Shown one piece after another: positions 15,464-24,478 of a DNA stretch of 64,000 nt. The notes below the pieces were generated by a model, which was given only the letters and a program-made list of their open reading frames with translations, had not been told where the DNA came from and did not search any database. Position 1 is the first letter of the stretch. Each line of letters opens with the position of its first letter. A program made the translations under genes and the position numbers. This DNA comes from Acidaminococcus hominis (GTDB lineage Bacteria > Bacillota > Negativicutes > Acidaminococcales > Acidaminococcaceae), in the NCBI RefSeq assembly GCF_021044795.1, contig NZ_JAJNOP010000001.1. One strand, given 5' to 3'.

Positions 15464-16456
15464 ATGAACGGAATGGAAACAATCTTATTGGGCGCCGTGC
15501 TGGGGGTTCTGGTACTGGTGCTGCTGCTGTTGTGGAAACTATACGGAGCGCTGGCCGCCCGGGAAGAAGTGCTGCGCCAGCAGGCCCGGGAAGATGCGGA
15601 CCGGCTCCGGGACAGCCTGGACCAGAAGGTGACCCTGTCCATGGGTGTGGTCAGCGACCGGCTGGGGCAGGTAAGCCGCGGCCTGGGGTCCATGCAGAGC
15701 CTGGCCCAGGGGGTGGGGGACCTGAAAAAGGTGCTTACCAACGTAAAGAACCGGGGTATCTGGGGGGAAATGCAGCTGGGGAACCTGTTGGCAGATATGC
15801 TGGCCCCGGACCAGTACGGCACCAATGTGGCCGTCCGGCCCCGGAGTCAGGAACGGGTGGAATTTGCCATCCGGCTGCCGGGACGGACCGGTGAAGGGCC
15901 GGTGTGGCTGCCCATTGACGCCAAATTTCCCCTGGAAGATTACCAGCGGTTGGTGGAGGCCCGGGAGGCCGGGGACGGGGACGGGGAAACCCTGGCCCTG
16001 AAGCAGCTGGAATTGCGGTTAAAAAGCGAGGCCCGGGATATTCGGGACAAGTATATTGCCCCGCCCTATTCCACGGATTTTGGGCTGCTGTACCTGCCTC
16101 TGGAGGGGCTTTTTGCGGAAGCGGTATCCCTGCCGGGCCTGGTGGGGGAACTCCAGCGGAAGTACCGGGTGACACTGGCGGGTCCCACTACCCTGGCGGC
16201 GCTCATCAACAGCCTTCAAATGGGGTTCCGGACCCTGGCCGTGCAAAAACAGACCAGCCAGGTTTGGCGGCTGGTGGCCCAGATCAACAATGATTTGGGA
16301 ACTTTCCAGCTGGCGGTGGAGAAGGCGGAGAAAAAGCTGGAAGAAGCCCAAAATGCCCTGGAAACCGTGGGAAATCGGACCCGGATATTGAAAAAACATT
16401 TAGAACAGGCAGAAAAATTTACACAGGCCCTTGACAATCCGGATAAAAGTGATTAG
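15464..16456 (+). CDS. rmuC: DNA recombination protein RmuC homologue
   Basis: 330 aa. An N-terminal membrane anchor (about residues 5-25, Leu/Val run) is followed by a coiled coil and the RmuC nuclease-like core: LTNVKNRGIWGEMQLGNLL, EFAIRLPG, WLPIDAKFPLEDY, and AGPTTLAALINSLQMGFRTL. RmuC limits sequence inversions at short repeats. The family is usually longer; this is a compact version with a short C-terminal coil. Start may be 15464 or 15473; AAAAGG lies 5 bases before the first. A -10 TATAAT is at 15434-15439. The serA leader promoter lies inside its last codons. Confidence 0.88.
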   Translation: MNGMETILLGAVLGVLVLVLLLLWKLYGALAAREEVLRQQAREDADRLRDSLDQKVTLSMGVVSDRLGQVSRGLGSMQSLAQGVGDLKKVLTNVKNRGIWGEMQLGNLLADMLAPDQYGTNVAVRPRSQERVEFAIRLPGRTGEGPVWLPIDAKFPLEDYQRLVEAREAGDGDGETLALKQLELRLKSEARDIRDKYIAPPYSTDFGLLYLPLEGLFAEAVSLPGLVGELQRKYRVTLAGPTTLAALINSLQMGFRTLAVQKQTSQVWRLVAQINNDLGTFQLAVEKAEKKLEEAQNALETVGNRTRILKKHLEQAEKFTQALDNPDKSD

Positions 16457-16459
16457 ACT
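16431..16459 (+). promoter_or_regulatory. promoter of the serA leader, inside the 3' end of rmuC
   Basis: TTGACA (16431-16436), 17-bp spacer, TAGACT (16454-16459). Confidence 0.65.
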
Positions 16460-16499
16460 TGTAATCAAGTTCTTGTATCACCTAAATTCATATAGAAAA

Positions 16500-16740
16500 T
16501 TGTCTATGAAGGAACCAAGTACACATGATCTTTTCCTACAGAGAGTTGCTGGCAGTGAAAAGCAGCGGAAGATGGTGTGGAATCCACTCCGGAGATGGTG
16601 GGGGCAGCAACCCACCCGGCCAAGCCGTTACACTGGAAATGAGGCTGCACCGCAGCGAAATAAGGTGGCACCACGTGAGAGATCTTCTCCCGTCCTTGAC
16701 ATACCCATTTAGGGGGTCAAGAACGGGAGTTTTATTTTTC
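16500..16740 (+). promoter_or_regulatory. T-box riboswitch of serA, probable serine specifier
   Basis: A full T-box leader: AGTA of the specifier-loop E motif (16519-16522), AGAGAG (16540-16545), the T-box core AAGGTGGCACCACG (16662-16675) and a terminator of about 14 bp (16687-16730) followed by TTTTATTTTTC. The 3' side of the specifier loop reads GAATCCAC. Read as GAA-TCC-A the specifier is TCC (Ser), agreeing with serA; the shifted reading GAA-T-CCA would be Pro. Uncharged tRNA binding would melt the terminator and switch serA on. Confidence 0.9.
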
Positions 16741-16757
16741 TTAAAGGAGAGATAACA

Positions 16758-18347
16758 ATGGACAAGAAAAAAGTCATCGTGGTAGAGCGTATTTCGGACA
16801 AAGGCGTGGAAATGCTGAAAAACCAGCCGGATTTGGAAGTGGATGTAAAATTTGACATTCCTCGTGAAGAGTTATTAAAGATTGTGGGAAAATACGATGC
16901 CATTGTGGTGCGCAGCGTAACCAAAATCAACGAAGAATTTTATCAGGCAGCCACCAACCTGAAGGTGGTGGGCCGTGCCGGCAACGGGGTAGACAACATC
17001 GATATTGCCGGAGCTACCCAGCGGGGCATCATTGTGGTGAATACTCCGGAAGCCAACGTAATTTCGGCCGCTGAACATACCATTGGCCTGATGCTGGCTT
17101 CCTGCCGGAATACGGTACGGGCCCAGAAGATGATTGAAAGCAAGGTCTGGGACCGGAAGGACCTGAAGGGCGTGGAACTGTACCACAAGACCCTGGGGAT
17201 TATCGGCCTGGGCCGGATTGGTACCTTGGTTACCAAGCGGATGCAGGCTTTTGAAATGAAGGTTATTGCCTACGATCCCTACATTCCCGACAGCCGGTTC
17301 AAACGGCTGGGGGTAGAAAAATGTGAAACCCTGGATGAGTTGCTGGCCCAAGCCGATATTATCACCATCCATACTCCCAAGACGGAAGAAACCATCAATA
17401 TGCTGGGCAAGGCCGAACTGGCCAAATGCAAGGACGGGGTTCGCCTGGTGAACTGCGCCCGGGGCGGCTTGTACAACGAACAGGCTGTAGCTGACGCTAT
17501 CAAGGCTGGCAAGGTAGCCAGCATCGGTTTGGACGTACTGGTAGATGAACCCAAACCCATTTCCCCCTTGATTGGCCTGAACCAATGCGTACTGACGCCC
17601 CACTTGGGCGCTGACACGGTGGAAGCCCAGGACAAGGTGGGCATCGCCATTGCCGAAGAAGTGGTAAACGTACTGAAGGGCCAAATGGTGCCCAACGCTG
17701 TGAACCTGCCGGCCCTGCATCCCCAGGAACTGGAAGGCATGGCTGGCTATCTGCAGCTGGGCGAATGCCTGGGCAAGTTCTATTACCAGCTGGAGAAAGA
17801 CCCGGTGGACAAGGTGGAGATCATCTACCAGGGACCGGCTGCCCATCTGGAAACCAACCTGATTACCCGCAGCATCTTGAAGGGCCTGTTTGACCCCATC
17901 CTGAAGGAACGGGTCAACGTGGTCAACGCCGAACTGGCCGCCGAGAACCGGGGCGTAGCCGTGGTGGAAGGCAAGGTCAATGGGGAAGACCGGGTGAACC
18001 GGATCAGCCTGCGGGTGTACAGCGGGGAAAAGGTCTTTACCGCAGCCGGAACGGTTGCGCCGGACAATACGCCCCATATTACGGAACTCCAGGGCTATGC
18101 CTTTGATGTGGTACCGGCACCCTATATGCTCCTGGCCAAGAACGATGATAAGCCGGGCATGATTGGGCAGATTGGTACTCTGATGGGAGCCGCCCATGTG
18201 AACATTGCCACCATGCAGGTGGCCCGGGATATGGATAAGGGCAGCGCTATGATGGTAATGACCGTGGACAGCACCGTGGATAAGAGCACCCTGCAAATTG
18301 TGGCAGGTTTGGACGGCATCAATTCTGCGGACTTTGTAAAATTGTAA
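16758..18347 (+). CDS. serA: D-3-phosphoglycerate dehydrogenase (long form with ACT domain)
   Basis: 529 aa; first step of serine synthesis, 3-phosphoglycerate to 3-phosphohydroxypyruvate with NAD. Catalytic and Rossmann domains (about 1-310) carry GRAGNGVDNIDI, the NAD motif GLGRIG, NCARGG and the catalytic His in LTPHLGADT. An intervening ASB domain and a C-terminal ACT domain (about 455-529, starting at LLAKNDDKPGMIGQIG) follow, where serine feedback is expected. AAAGGAGAG lies 7 bases before the ATG. It is monocistronic behind a T-box and ends at a strong terminator. Confidence 0.95.
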   Translation: MDKKKVIVVERISDKGVEMLKNQPDLEVDVKFDIPREELLKIVGKYDAIVVRSVTKINEEFYQAATNLKVVGRAGNGVDNIDIAGATQRGIIVVNTPEANVISAAEHTIGLMLASCRNTVRAQKMIESKVWDRKDLKGVELYHKTLGIIGLGRIGTLVTKRMQAFEMKVIAYDPYIPDSRFKRLGVEKCETLDELLAQADIITIHTPKTEETINMLGKAELAKCKDGVRLVNCARGGLYNEQAVADAIKAGKVASIGLDVLVDEPKPISPLIGLNQCVLTPHLGADTVEAQDKVGIAIAEEVVNVLKGQMVPNAVNLPALHPQELEGMAGYLQLGECLGKFYYQLEKDPVDKVEIIYQGPAAHLETNLITRSILKGLFDPILKERVNVVNAELAAENRGVAVVEGKVNGEDRVNRISLRVYSGEKVFTAAGTVAPDNTPHITELQGYAFDVVPAPYMLLAKNDDKPGMIGQIGTLMGAAHVNIATMQVARDMDKGSAMMVMTVDSTVDKSTLQIVAGLDGINSADFVKL

Positions 18348-18363
18348 AAATAATAGACAGCAA

Positions 18364-18397
18364 AAAGGAGTGCAGCCAGGGGGCCGCACTCCTTTTT
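18364..18397. terminator. terminator between serA and the FNT gene
   Basis: AAGGAGTGC pairs with GCACTCCTT, followed by T6; A5 upstream allows use from both sides. Confidence 0.85.
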
Positions 18398-18414
18398 TGA
18401 TTGCTGAAACTGGG

Positions 18415-19047
18415 TCAGCTTTTGGCCCTGTTTTGTACCAGCCGGAAACTGTTGCAGGCACACAGGCCCCCCGCTGCGTTGCCGGCGGAAATGACCAGAA
18501 TCCGCAGGAGGGCATCCCCATTCATCCGGCCTGCCATAAAGAAGTAGAACATATCCGCAATGCTGTGTTCGTAGCCGCTGAGAACGAAAACGATTACCCC
18601 CAGGAAGACGGCCAGGTACTTTCCGGGAACGTGGGGAGCACTGCGGTAGCCTTCCACCGCCAGGAACACGAAAATATTGCAGAAAAACCCCAGGATGAAC
18701 AGGCTCAGCAGGCTGTCCTGGCTCTTGGCATAAACCAGGGCCTGGGCCGCGCTGCGGCTGGCAATCACTACCCGGGTTTGGGATAGGAGCAGGGCCGTAA
18801 GGCCGGTACCCACCAGATTCCCCAGCCAAATCAGGGGCAGTTTCAGGGCGTAGGCAGCGTCCTGCTGCAGGGCATAGCACGCCCGGCCGGTAAACAGGGC
18901 AAAACCGTACTGGCAGATGGTCAAAAGGCCAATGCAGAACAGACAGGCGCCCAGGAGCCGGTTGGATTGGGCTACAAAGGCGGCACCTCCCAGGCCGATG
19001 CAGACCCCGGCGAGGATTGCAGAAGCGAAAAGTTTCAGTTGTTCCAT
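18415..19047 (-). CDS. formate/nitrite transporter (FNT) family channel
   Basis: 210-aa inner-membrane protein with about six helices. The FNT signature near the C-terminal half, LSGYEHSIADMFYFF, is clear, as is TGRACYALQQ in place of the usual GNxxM-type first re-entrant loop. FNT channels pass small monoanions such as formate, nitrite or hydrosulfide; which one cannot be said. It is shorter than FocA (about 280 aa), lacking tails. GAGAGGGG lies before the ATG and a consensus promoter further up. Single-gene unit converging on serA. Confidence 0.85.
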   Translation of the reverse strand: MEQLKLFASAILAGVCIGLGGAAFVAQSNRLLGACLFCIGLLTICQYGFALFTGRACYALQQDAAYALKLPLIWLGNLVGTGLTALLLSQTRVVIASRSAAQALVYAKSQDSLLSLFILGFFCNIFVFLAVEGYRSAPHVPGKYLAVFLGVIVFVLSGYEHSIADMFYFFMAGRMNGDALLRILVISAGNAAGGLCACNSFRLVQNRAKS

Positions 19048-19109
19048 GGTATTCCCCTCTCAGAAGCAAAATATAAGCTGCCAAAAGCGGCAGAGGTGAT
19101 TCTACTTCC

Positions 19110-19138
19110 ACTATACCTGAGGCAGGAAAACTTGTCAA
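19110..19138 (-). promoter_or_regulatory. promoter of the FNT gene
   Basis: Minus strand TTGACA (19133-19138), 17-bp spacer, TATAGT (19110-19115). Confidence 0.85.
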
Positions 19139-19390
19139 AAGAAAGCGTACAATAAAGTTGAGTTAACCAGTAATAAATATAAGAACTTTTAATATTTGCC
19201 TTGCCAAAATAGGAAAAATGCCGGGAAAACAGCTGAAATGCCTGTCTGAAAACTTCGCTTAGATGGACAATATGGATAAAAATCCCGTTCTTCTTTACAA
19301 ATTAGGAGAAAAATCTGCAAAGAACAAGGCTAAAAAGGCTGTTTTGAAAATATTTCAATATACCTGCATTAAAAACTAATTTTGAAGCCG
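19139..19390. other. AT-rich divergent intergenic region
   Basis: About 250 bases between the divergent FNT and exchanger promoters. AT-rich, no reading frame, no strong hairpin. An operator may be here but none can be named. Confidence 0.5.
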
Positions 19391-19419
19391 TTGAAAAGTA
19401 CGTGAAATTTAGGTAAAAT
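19391..19419 (+). promoter_or_regulatory. promoter of the AspT-like exchanger gene
   Basis: TTGAAA (19391-19396), 17-bp spacer, TAAAAT (19414-19419). Confidence 0.75.
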
Positions 19420-19476
19420 ATTACCATTCTAAATTTTTTCTCATTTTTTTTCTTTTTTTACAGAGGGGGATGACCT

Positions 19477-20895
19477 ATGCAATTCGATTTAGTTGGTTTT
19501 TTCCTGAATCCATTGGTCCTGCTGTTTTTGACCATGGCTTTGGGAAACATGTTCGGTGAACTGCAGTTCAAGAAGTTCAAGTTCGGTATCACCGGGACCC
19601 TGTTTGTGGGCCTGGGCATCGGCTACTTCCTGACCCAGTACGCCGCCACCATCGCCAAGGGCAGCAAGTATTTTGCTACTGCCACCACCATCATGCAGGG
19701 GAAAGTAATCAACGGCACCCTGATGAACCTGTCTTTGCTGATTTTCCTGGTTGGTACCGGTCTGTTGGCCGCCAAGGACATGAAGTACGCCATCAGCAAA
19801 TTCGGCCGTCAATTTGTGATTCTTGCCATTTTTATTCCGTTTGTAGGCGCTGTTTGTTCCTATGGCTTCTCCAAAGCCCTGGACAACATGAGCCCCTACC
19901 AGATTACCGGTACCTACACCGGCGCTCTGACCAGCTCCACCGGCCTGGCTGCTGCTACGGAATCTTCCGATTCTGAATCCCGGCGGATTGCCCAGGATTT
20001 CCAGAATCAGGACCAGAAGACCCAAAAGAAGATGCTGGCCATCATCAACGGGGCCAAGGCTCGGGATGCCAAGCTGCGCAACCAGCCGGTTCCTGAAACC
20101 ATGACCGTAGAAAATACCCAGAGCCTGAAAAACGAAGACGTTGAAGTGTTCGTTACGGAAGCCAAAGCCGGCGTAGGCGTTGGCCATTCCATCGGTTATC
20201 CTTTCGGCGTACTGTTCCTGATCATCGCCGTAAACGTAATTCCCAAAATCTTTGGGTTTGACGTGGAAAAGGAAAAAGAAGAGTACTTTGCCCAAAAGGC
20301 CTTGGATATTAAAAAGAATGAAAACCTGGCCGTGGACAAGATGCCGGAAGTTCCCCTGGACTTTATCGGTTTCTCCCTGGCAGCCTTCCTGGGCTTCCTG
20401 CTGGGTTCCATTAAGATTTACCTGGGACCTTTGGGGATGTTCTCCCTGGGTTCTACCGGCGGCGCCATCATCGTTTCCTTGATTCTGGGCGCTGTGGGCA
20501 AACTGGGTCCCATCCACTTCCGCATGAACTCCATGGTGCTGGGCAAGATGCGTACCTACTTCCTGTCCGTGTTCCTGGCTGGTACCGGCCTGAACTACGG
20601 CTTCCGGGTGGTGGATGCCATCACCGGCGCTGGCTACATGATCGTAATCATTTCTTCCCTGGTAGCCATCCTGTCCATCCTGTTCGGCTTCCTGCTGGGC
20701 CGCTACTGCTTCCACATCAACTGGACCCTCTTGTGCGGCGCCATCACCGGCGGCATGACCTCCGCTCCTGGCCTGGGTGCTGCCATTGATGCCATTGAAT
20801 GCGATGAACCGGCTGTATCCTACGGTGCTACCCAGCCCCTGGCTACCCTGTTCATGGTAATCTTCTCCATCATCATCCATAAGCTGCCTATCTGA
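19477..20895 (+). CDS. aspartate:alanine exchanger (AAE) family transporter
   Basis: 472-aa membrane protein built from two related halves of about five helices. The AspT/YidE duplication motif appears twice: GTYTGALTSSTGLAAATE near residue 146 and GAITGGMTSAPGLGAAIDA near residue 421. AspT exchanges aspartate for alanine, giving a proton-motive decarboxylation cycle. The middle loop (about 165-235) is short and polar, without the paired TrkA-C domains of YbjL/YidE-type members. No aspartate decarboxylase is adjacent, so the real substrate pair is open. GAGGGGG lies 8 bases before the ATG. Monocistronic. Confidence 0.85.
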   Translation: MQFDLVGFFLNPLVLLFLTMALGNMFGELQFKKFKFGITGTLFVGLGIGYFLTQYAATIAKGSKYFATATTIMQGKVINGTLMNLSLLIFLVGTGLLAAKDMKYAISKFGRQFVILAIFIPFVGAVCSYGFSKALDNMSPYQITGTYTGALTSSTGLAAATESSDSESRRIAQDFQNQDQKTQKKMLAIINGAKARDAKLRNQPVPETMTVENTQSLKNEDVEVFVTEAKAGVGVGHSIGYPFGVLFLIIAVNVIPKIFGFDVEKEKEEYFAQKALDIKKNENLAVDKMPEVPLDFIGFSLAAFLGFLLGSIKIYLGPLGMFSLGSTGGAIIVSLILGAVGKLGPIHFRMNSMVLGKMRTYFLSVFLAGTGLNYGFRVVDAITGAGYMIVIISSLVAILSILFGFLLGRYCFHINWTLLCGAITGGMTSAPGLGAAIDAIECDEPAVSYGATQPLATLFMVIFSIIIHKLPI

Positions 20896-20906
20896 TGCAG
20901 CTGTCC

Positions 20907-20950
20907 AAAATTGTCTGCCAAAGCCCTTGGGGTTCTGGCAGACAATTTTT
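20907..20950 (+). terminator. terminator of the exchanger gene
   Basis: AAAATTGTCTGCCA pairs with TGGCAGACAATTTT, then further T. Confidence 0.88.
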
Positions 20951-21058
20951 TATGGCTTGGCAGGAAACTGCCCTGCGTAAGAAATTTGTGCTAAAATGTT
21001 GGTAAAACAACGGACTATTCTTTCCGTTTTGCTATAATACAAGCAAGGGGGGAGGAAC

Positions 21059-21709
21059 ATGCAGGCAGGAACTGTTTTTTCATTGGTACAAAACAACCAG
21101 CCCGTAGAAGGCTGCACCATTTCCGGACAGCTGTTTCCAGGGAAACAGGCAGAGGCCCTGCTTTTCTCGTTGGCTCAGGGAACGTCCATCAGCGCTGAGA
21201 GTTATCCTCAGGGACGGCTTTATTTGGGCCTTGCAGGAGAGCTGGTACTTCAGGATCCGGAGGAGCAGCGCCAGGTAGGCGCCGGTCAGGTGGCCTTTCG
21301 CAAGGGCGGCAGCTTGACCAAGCTTCTGGCTCCCCAAGCTGCAATTTATGCAGAAATTCCCATCAAGGAGGAAAAAAACATGGCAATGGCATTGGATGCA
21401 GGAAAAGTAATGAAGCTGGCTGACCTGGTTCCCTACCAGGCAGGCAAAATCGTCAACCGGGATCTGGTGGACGAGGCACATATGAAGTTTGTGGTGCTGA
21501 GCTTTGCCGGCGGAACAGCGCTGCCGGAACACGCTGCACCGGGCCAGGCCCTGATTTTCGCCCTGGATGGGGAAGCAGTCATTACCTACGAAGGCAAGGA
21601 CCATCTCATTAAGGCAGGGGAAAACTTCGTCTTCGCTCCCGGCGGCCTTCACGCCGTCCGGGTGGAGCAGGGACAGCAGTTTAAGATGGCCCTGCTGCTA
21701 AATCTCTAA
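21059..21709 (+). CDS. two-cupin-domain protein (216 aa)
   Basis: Two small beta-barrel halves. The C-terminal one (about 140-216) is a canonical cupin_2: GGTALPEHAAPGQALIFALDGEAVI and GENFVFAPGGLHAVR, with His in the expected metal positions. The N-terminal half (about 20-100) is a degenerate cupin lacking His. Such proteins may sense or bind small ligands; the substrate is unknown. GGGGAGG lies before the ATG and a -10 TATAAT at 21033-21038. An internal ATG at 21380 after AAGGAGG could allow separate translation of the C-terminal cupin. Confidence 0.8.
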   Translation: MQAGTVFSLVQNNQPVEGCTISGQLFPGKQAEALLFSLAQGTSISAESYPQGRLYLGLAGELVLQDPEEQRQVGAGQVAFRKGGSLTKLLAPQAAIYAEIPIKEEKNMAMALDAGKVMKLADLVPYQAGKIVNRDLVDEAHMKFVVLSFAGGTALPEHAAPGQALIFALDGEAVITYEGKDHLIKAGENFVFAPGGLHAVRVEQGQQFKMALLLNL

Positions 21710-21749
21710 GCATTGAACATAAGGAATACCCTGGATTGAAGATTTTCAT

Positions 21750-21786
21750 AGGGGGCGTGCAGCGGCGCGTCCCCGCTTTTTTTTGC
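21750..21786 (+). terminator. terminator of the cupin gene
   Basis: GC-rich hairpin of about 8 bp (GGGG...CCCC outer pairs) followed by T8. Confidence 0.7.
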
Positions 21787-21818
21787 CCGAAAGGGGAAGT
21801 GGGGTACCTGAAAACACC

Positions 21819-21848
21819 TTTACAGAATTATCAAAATTGCTGTAGAAT
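21819..21848 (+). promoter_or_regulatory. promoter of the LysR gene
   Basis: TTTACA (21819-21824), 18-bp spacer, TAGAAT (21843-21848). Confidence 0.6.
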
Positions 21849-21882
21849 ATTTGTATACAAAAAACACAGGAGGCATTTTCCC

Positions 21883-22842
21883 ATGGACACCAACAATCTC
21901 CGTTATTTTGCCGCTGTGGCCAAGTATGGTTCTATTACCCAGGCGGCCAAGGCCATGTATATTTCCCAGCCCCAGCTGAGCCACATCATCAAGCAGCTGG
22001 AACAGGAAATGGGCCTGACCTTGTTTCGGCGGACCAGCCAGGGCACCCGGCTTACCGTGGACGGCCAGCGGGTTTTGAGCCACTGCAAGGTGATTCTCAG
22101 GGAAATGGACAGGCTGGAAAATATGGCCAGTACCCAGAAAATGGACCACAGCCGCCTGAATGTCAGTATGACCCGGTTTTCCCATACTTCCGAGTGTTTT
22201 AACGAAATCTGCCGGAAGTACCAGGATATCGACAGTTTTTCCAGCCACCTGTGCGAAGCAGCCACCATGAATGTGGTGGAGCAGGTGAAAAGCGGGTATT
22301 CCAATGTAGGGGTGATCCATGTTTCTACCCAGCGGCCGGACCTTACCGGGTACTTTGCCCAGCAGGGCCTGACCTACCTGCCGCTGGCCTGCTTTAAGCC
22401 CTATGTGTGCCTGTCCAAGGAGCATGAGCTGATCCGCCGGCACGGCCGGAAGGGTATCCATATCCAGGACTTGCAGGACTACGGCTTTGTCCGGTACATG
22501 GGGCAGTATGAGGACTTTATTTATCATATCAGTACGGAAAAGGGGCCTATAGACCTGAACGAGGCCCGGAAGATTGTTTACGTCAACGATCGGCAGGAAC
22601 AGATGCGGCTGTTGTCCAAAACCAATTTCTTTACGGTGGGGATTATGGAATTTCCGGACCAGGGGGCCATGTACGGGGTGATTTCCGTGCCCCTTTTGGG
22701 CTGCCAGGAACATCTGCGCTTTGGGATTATTTTGCGGCAAAATGCAATTTTATCCCAAATGGAGGAGGATTTTATCACCCTGCTGCAGAATCAATACCAT
22801 AAACTCCAGGCACAGGAAGCGGACCTTTTATCGGCTTCGTAA
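21883..22842 (+). CDS. LysR family transcriptional regulator
   Basis: 319 aa. The N-terminal winged helix-turn-helix (about 1-60: YFAAVAKYGSITQAAKAMYISQPQLSHIIKQLEQEMG) is typical. The effector domain (about 90-300) follows. Start at 21883 is chosen because AGGAGG lies just upstream and the HTH begins at once; the open frame to 21736 is not needed. The AGCS symporter and glutaminase genes follow on the same strand, so it may control alanine or glutamine use (inference from position only). Confidence 0.9.
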   Translation: MDTNNLRYFAAVAKYGSITQAAKAMYISQPQLSHIIKQLEQEMGLTLFRRTSQGTRLTVDGQRVLSHCKVILREMDRLENMASTQKMDHSRLNVSMTRFSHTSECFNEICRKYQDIDSFSSHLCEAATMNVVEQVKSGYSNVGVIHVSTQRPDLTGYFAQQGLTYLPLACFKPYVCLSKEHELIRRHGRKGIHIQDLQDYGFVRYMGQYEDFIYHISTEKGPIDLNEARKIVYVNDRQEQMRLLSKTNFFTVGIMEFPDQGAMYGVISVPLLGCQEHLRFGIILRQNAILSQMEEDFITLLQNQYHKLQAQEADLLSAS

Positions 22843-22944
22843 ATACCCCCTATGTAAATCATCTATTTCCTGCATGGATTCATCTTATCTTATAATGAAT
22901 TTGTGAAGTTTTCGCAAGATTCGAAAATAGGAGGATGAACGAAG

Positions 22945-24432
22945 ATGATGGAATTTTTGGATGCATTGGACAGTGTGCTGTATTATCCCATCCTGCTGGT
23001 GGTCATGGGGGCTGCCGGTTTGTACTTTAGTGTGCGCATGGGCTTTGTGCAGCTGCGGCGGCTGCCGGAAGCCATTCACCTGGTGATGGCCAAACCGGCG
23101 GATGGAAGTACTACCTCTCCTTTTCAGGCACTGATGGTTTCCACGGCGGCCTGTGTGGGAACCGGGAATATCATCGGGGTATCCACGGCCATTTGTTTGG
23201 GGGGACCGGGGGCTGTGTTCTGGATGACCTTGATGGCGATTATTGGGGCGGCTTCTTCCTTTACGGAATGCACCCTAGCCCAGATCTTCAAGCGGCGGAA
23301 AGAGGACGGTTCCTCCTACGGGGGCCCGGCCTACTACATTGAAGATGCCCTGCACAATAAGGCTCTGGCAACTGCCTTCGTTATTTTCCTGCTGCTGACC
23401 TATTCCTTTGGGTTCAACCTTCTGTGCTCCTACAATGTGCAGTCCACCTTTTCCGTCTACAGCTTTTATAATCCGTCGGTAACCCCGGCCATTATTGGGG
23501 CTATTATGGCAGCCTTGGTAGGAATCTGCGTACTGGGCGGTTCCAAGGCCATTGAAAAAGCTGCCAGCCTGCTGGTACCCGTTATGGGGGTGGCGTATGT
23601 TGTCGTTACGGTGGTGGTTTTGGTGATGAATTATCAAGTTCTTCCGCAGGTTATCGAAACCATTTTTGCGGATGCATTCAACTTCCGGGCTATTTTTGGC
23701 GGTATCGGCGGGTCCTGCCTGGTCATGGGCATTAAACGGGGGCTCTATTCCAACGAAGCTGGGGTGGGCAGTGCGCCTAACGCAGCAGCTTCCGCCACTA
23801 CCACCCATCCGGTAAAACAGGGACTGGTGCAGATGCTGTCCGTATACATCGATACGGTCATCCTGTGCAACGCTACGGCACTGATGTGCCTGGTGTCCGG
23901 GGTGCAGGGCAATGCAGAAAATGCCGGGGCTGTATGGGTACAAACGTCCTTGTATCAGGTGCTGGGCAGCTTTGGCCCTATGTTTATCACCGTGGCCATG
24001 ATTTTGTTCTCCTTCACTACGCTGATAGGGAACATTTACTACTGCCAGAACGGACTGGCCTATCTGAACCATAAAAAGATGCCCAGTCAAGGCTTTATGA
24101 AGGGTTTCTACCTGTATGCCGTCTTGATTGTCTTTGTAGGCGCCATTATTCCTATGGCAGCAGCCTGGGATTTGGCAGACATTATGATGGGCGGCATGAC
24201 CCTGATCAACCTGACGGCCTGCCTGCTGCTCAGCGGGGTGGTTGTCAAGGCATATCAGGATTATTGCAAACAAAAGGCTGCCGGGCTGGATCCCCAGTTC
24301 CTGGGCTCCGCCATTGGCCTGAAACCCAGCGAAATTGAATTTTGGAAGGACGGCACGGAAAGCCACGAAGAAACTGACGAGGACGACGAAGGGCTGGAAG
24401 CGTTAAGCAATCATGCTGGTCCTTCCTTGTAA
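22945..24432 (+). CDS. alanine/glycine:cation symporter (AGCS) family protein
   Basis: 495 aa, about 11 helices; sodium-coupled uptake of alanine or glycine. Family segments: FQALMVSTAACVGTGNIIGVSTAICLGGPGAVFWM near residue 50, GPAYYIED near residue 127, and IKRGLYSNEAGVGSAPNAAASA near residue 265, which includes the sodium and substrate site. The acidic C-terminal tail (ETDEDDE) is cytosolic. AGGAGGATGAACGAAG lies before the start. The glutaminase gene begins 46 bases after the stop with no terminator, so the two are probably one transcript. Confidence 0.92.
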   Translation: MMEFLDALDSVLYYPILLVVMGAAGLYFSVRMGFVQLRRLPEAIHLVMAKPADGSTTSPFQALMVSTAACVGTGNIIGVSTAICLGGPGAVFWMTLMAIIGAASSFTECTLAQIFKRRKEDGSSYGGPAYYIEDALHNKALATAFVIFLLLTYSFGFNLLCSYNVQSTFSVYSFYNPSVTPAIIGAIMAALVGICVLGGSKAIEKAASLLVPVMGVAYVVVTVVVLVMNYQVLPQVIETIFADAFNFRAIFGGIGGSCLVMGIKRGLYSNEAGVGSAPNAAASATTTHPVKQGLVQMLSVYIDTVILCNATALMCLVSGVQGNAENAGAVWVQTSLYQVLGSFGPMFITVAMILFSFTTLIGNIYYCQNGLAYLNHKKMPSQGFMKGFYLYAVLIVFVGAIIPMAAAWDLADIMMGGMTLINLTACLLLSGVVVKAYQDYCKQKAAGLDPQFLGSAIGLKPSEIEFWKDGTESHEETDEDDEGLEALSNHAGPSL

Positions 24433-24478
24433 AACTTGGCTTTATAAAATAGCTTGACCTAAGAAGGGGGAAAGGGCA

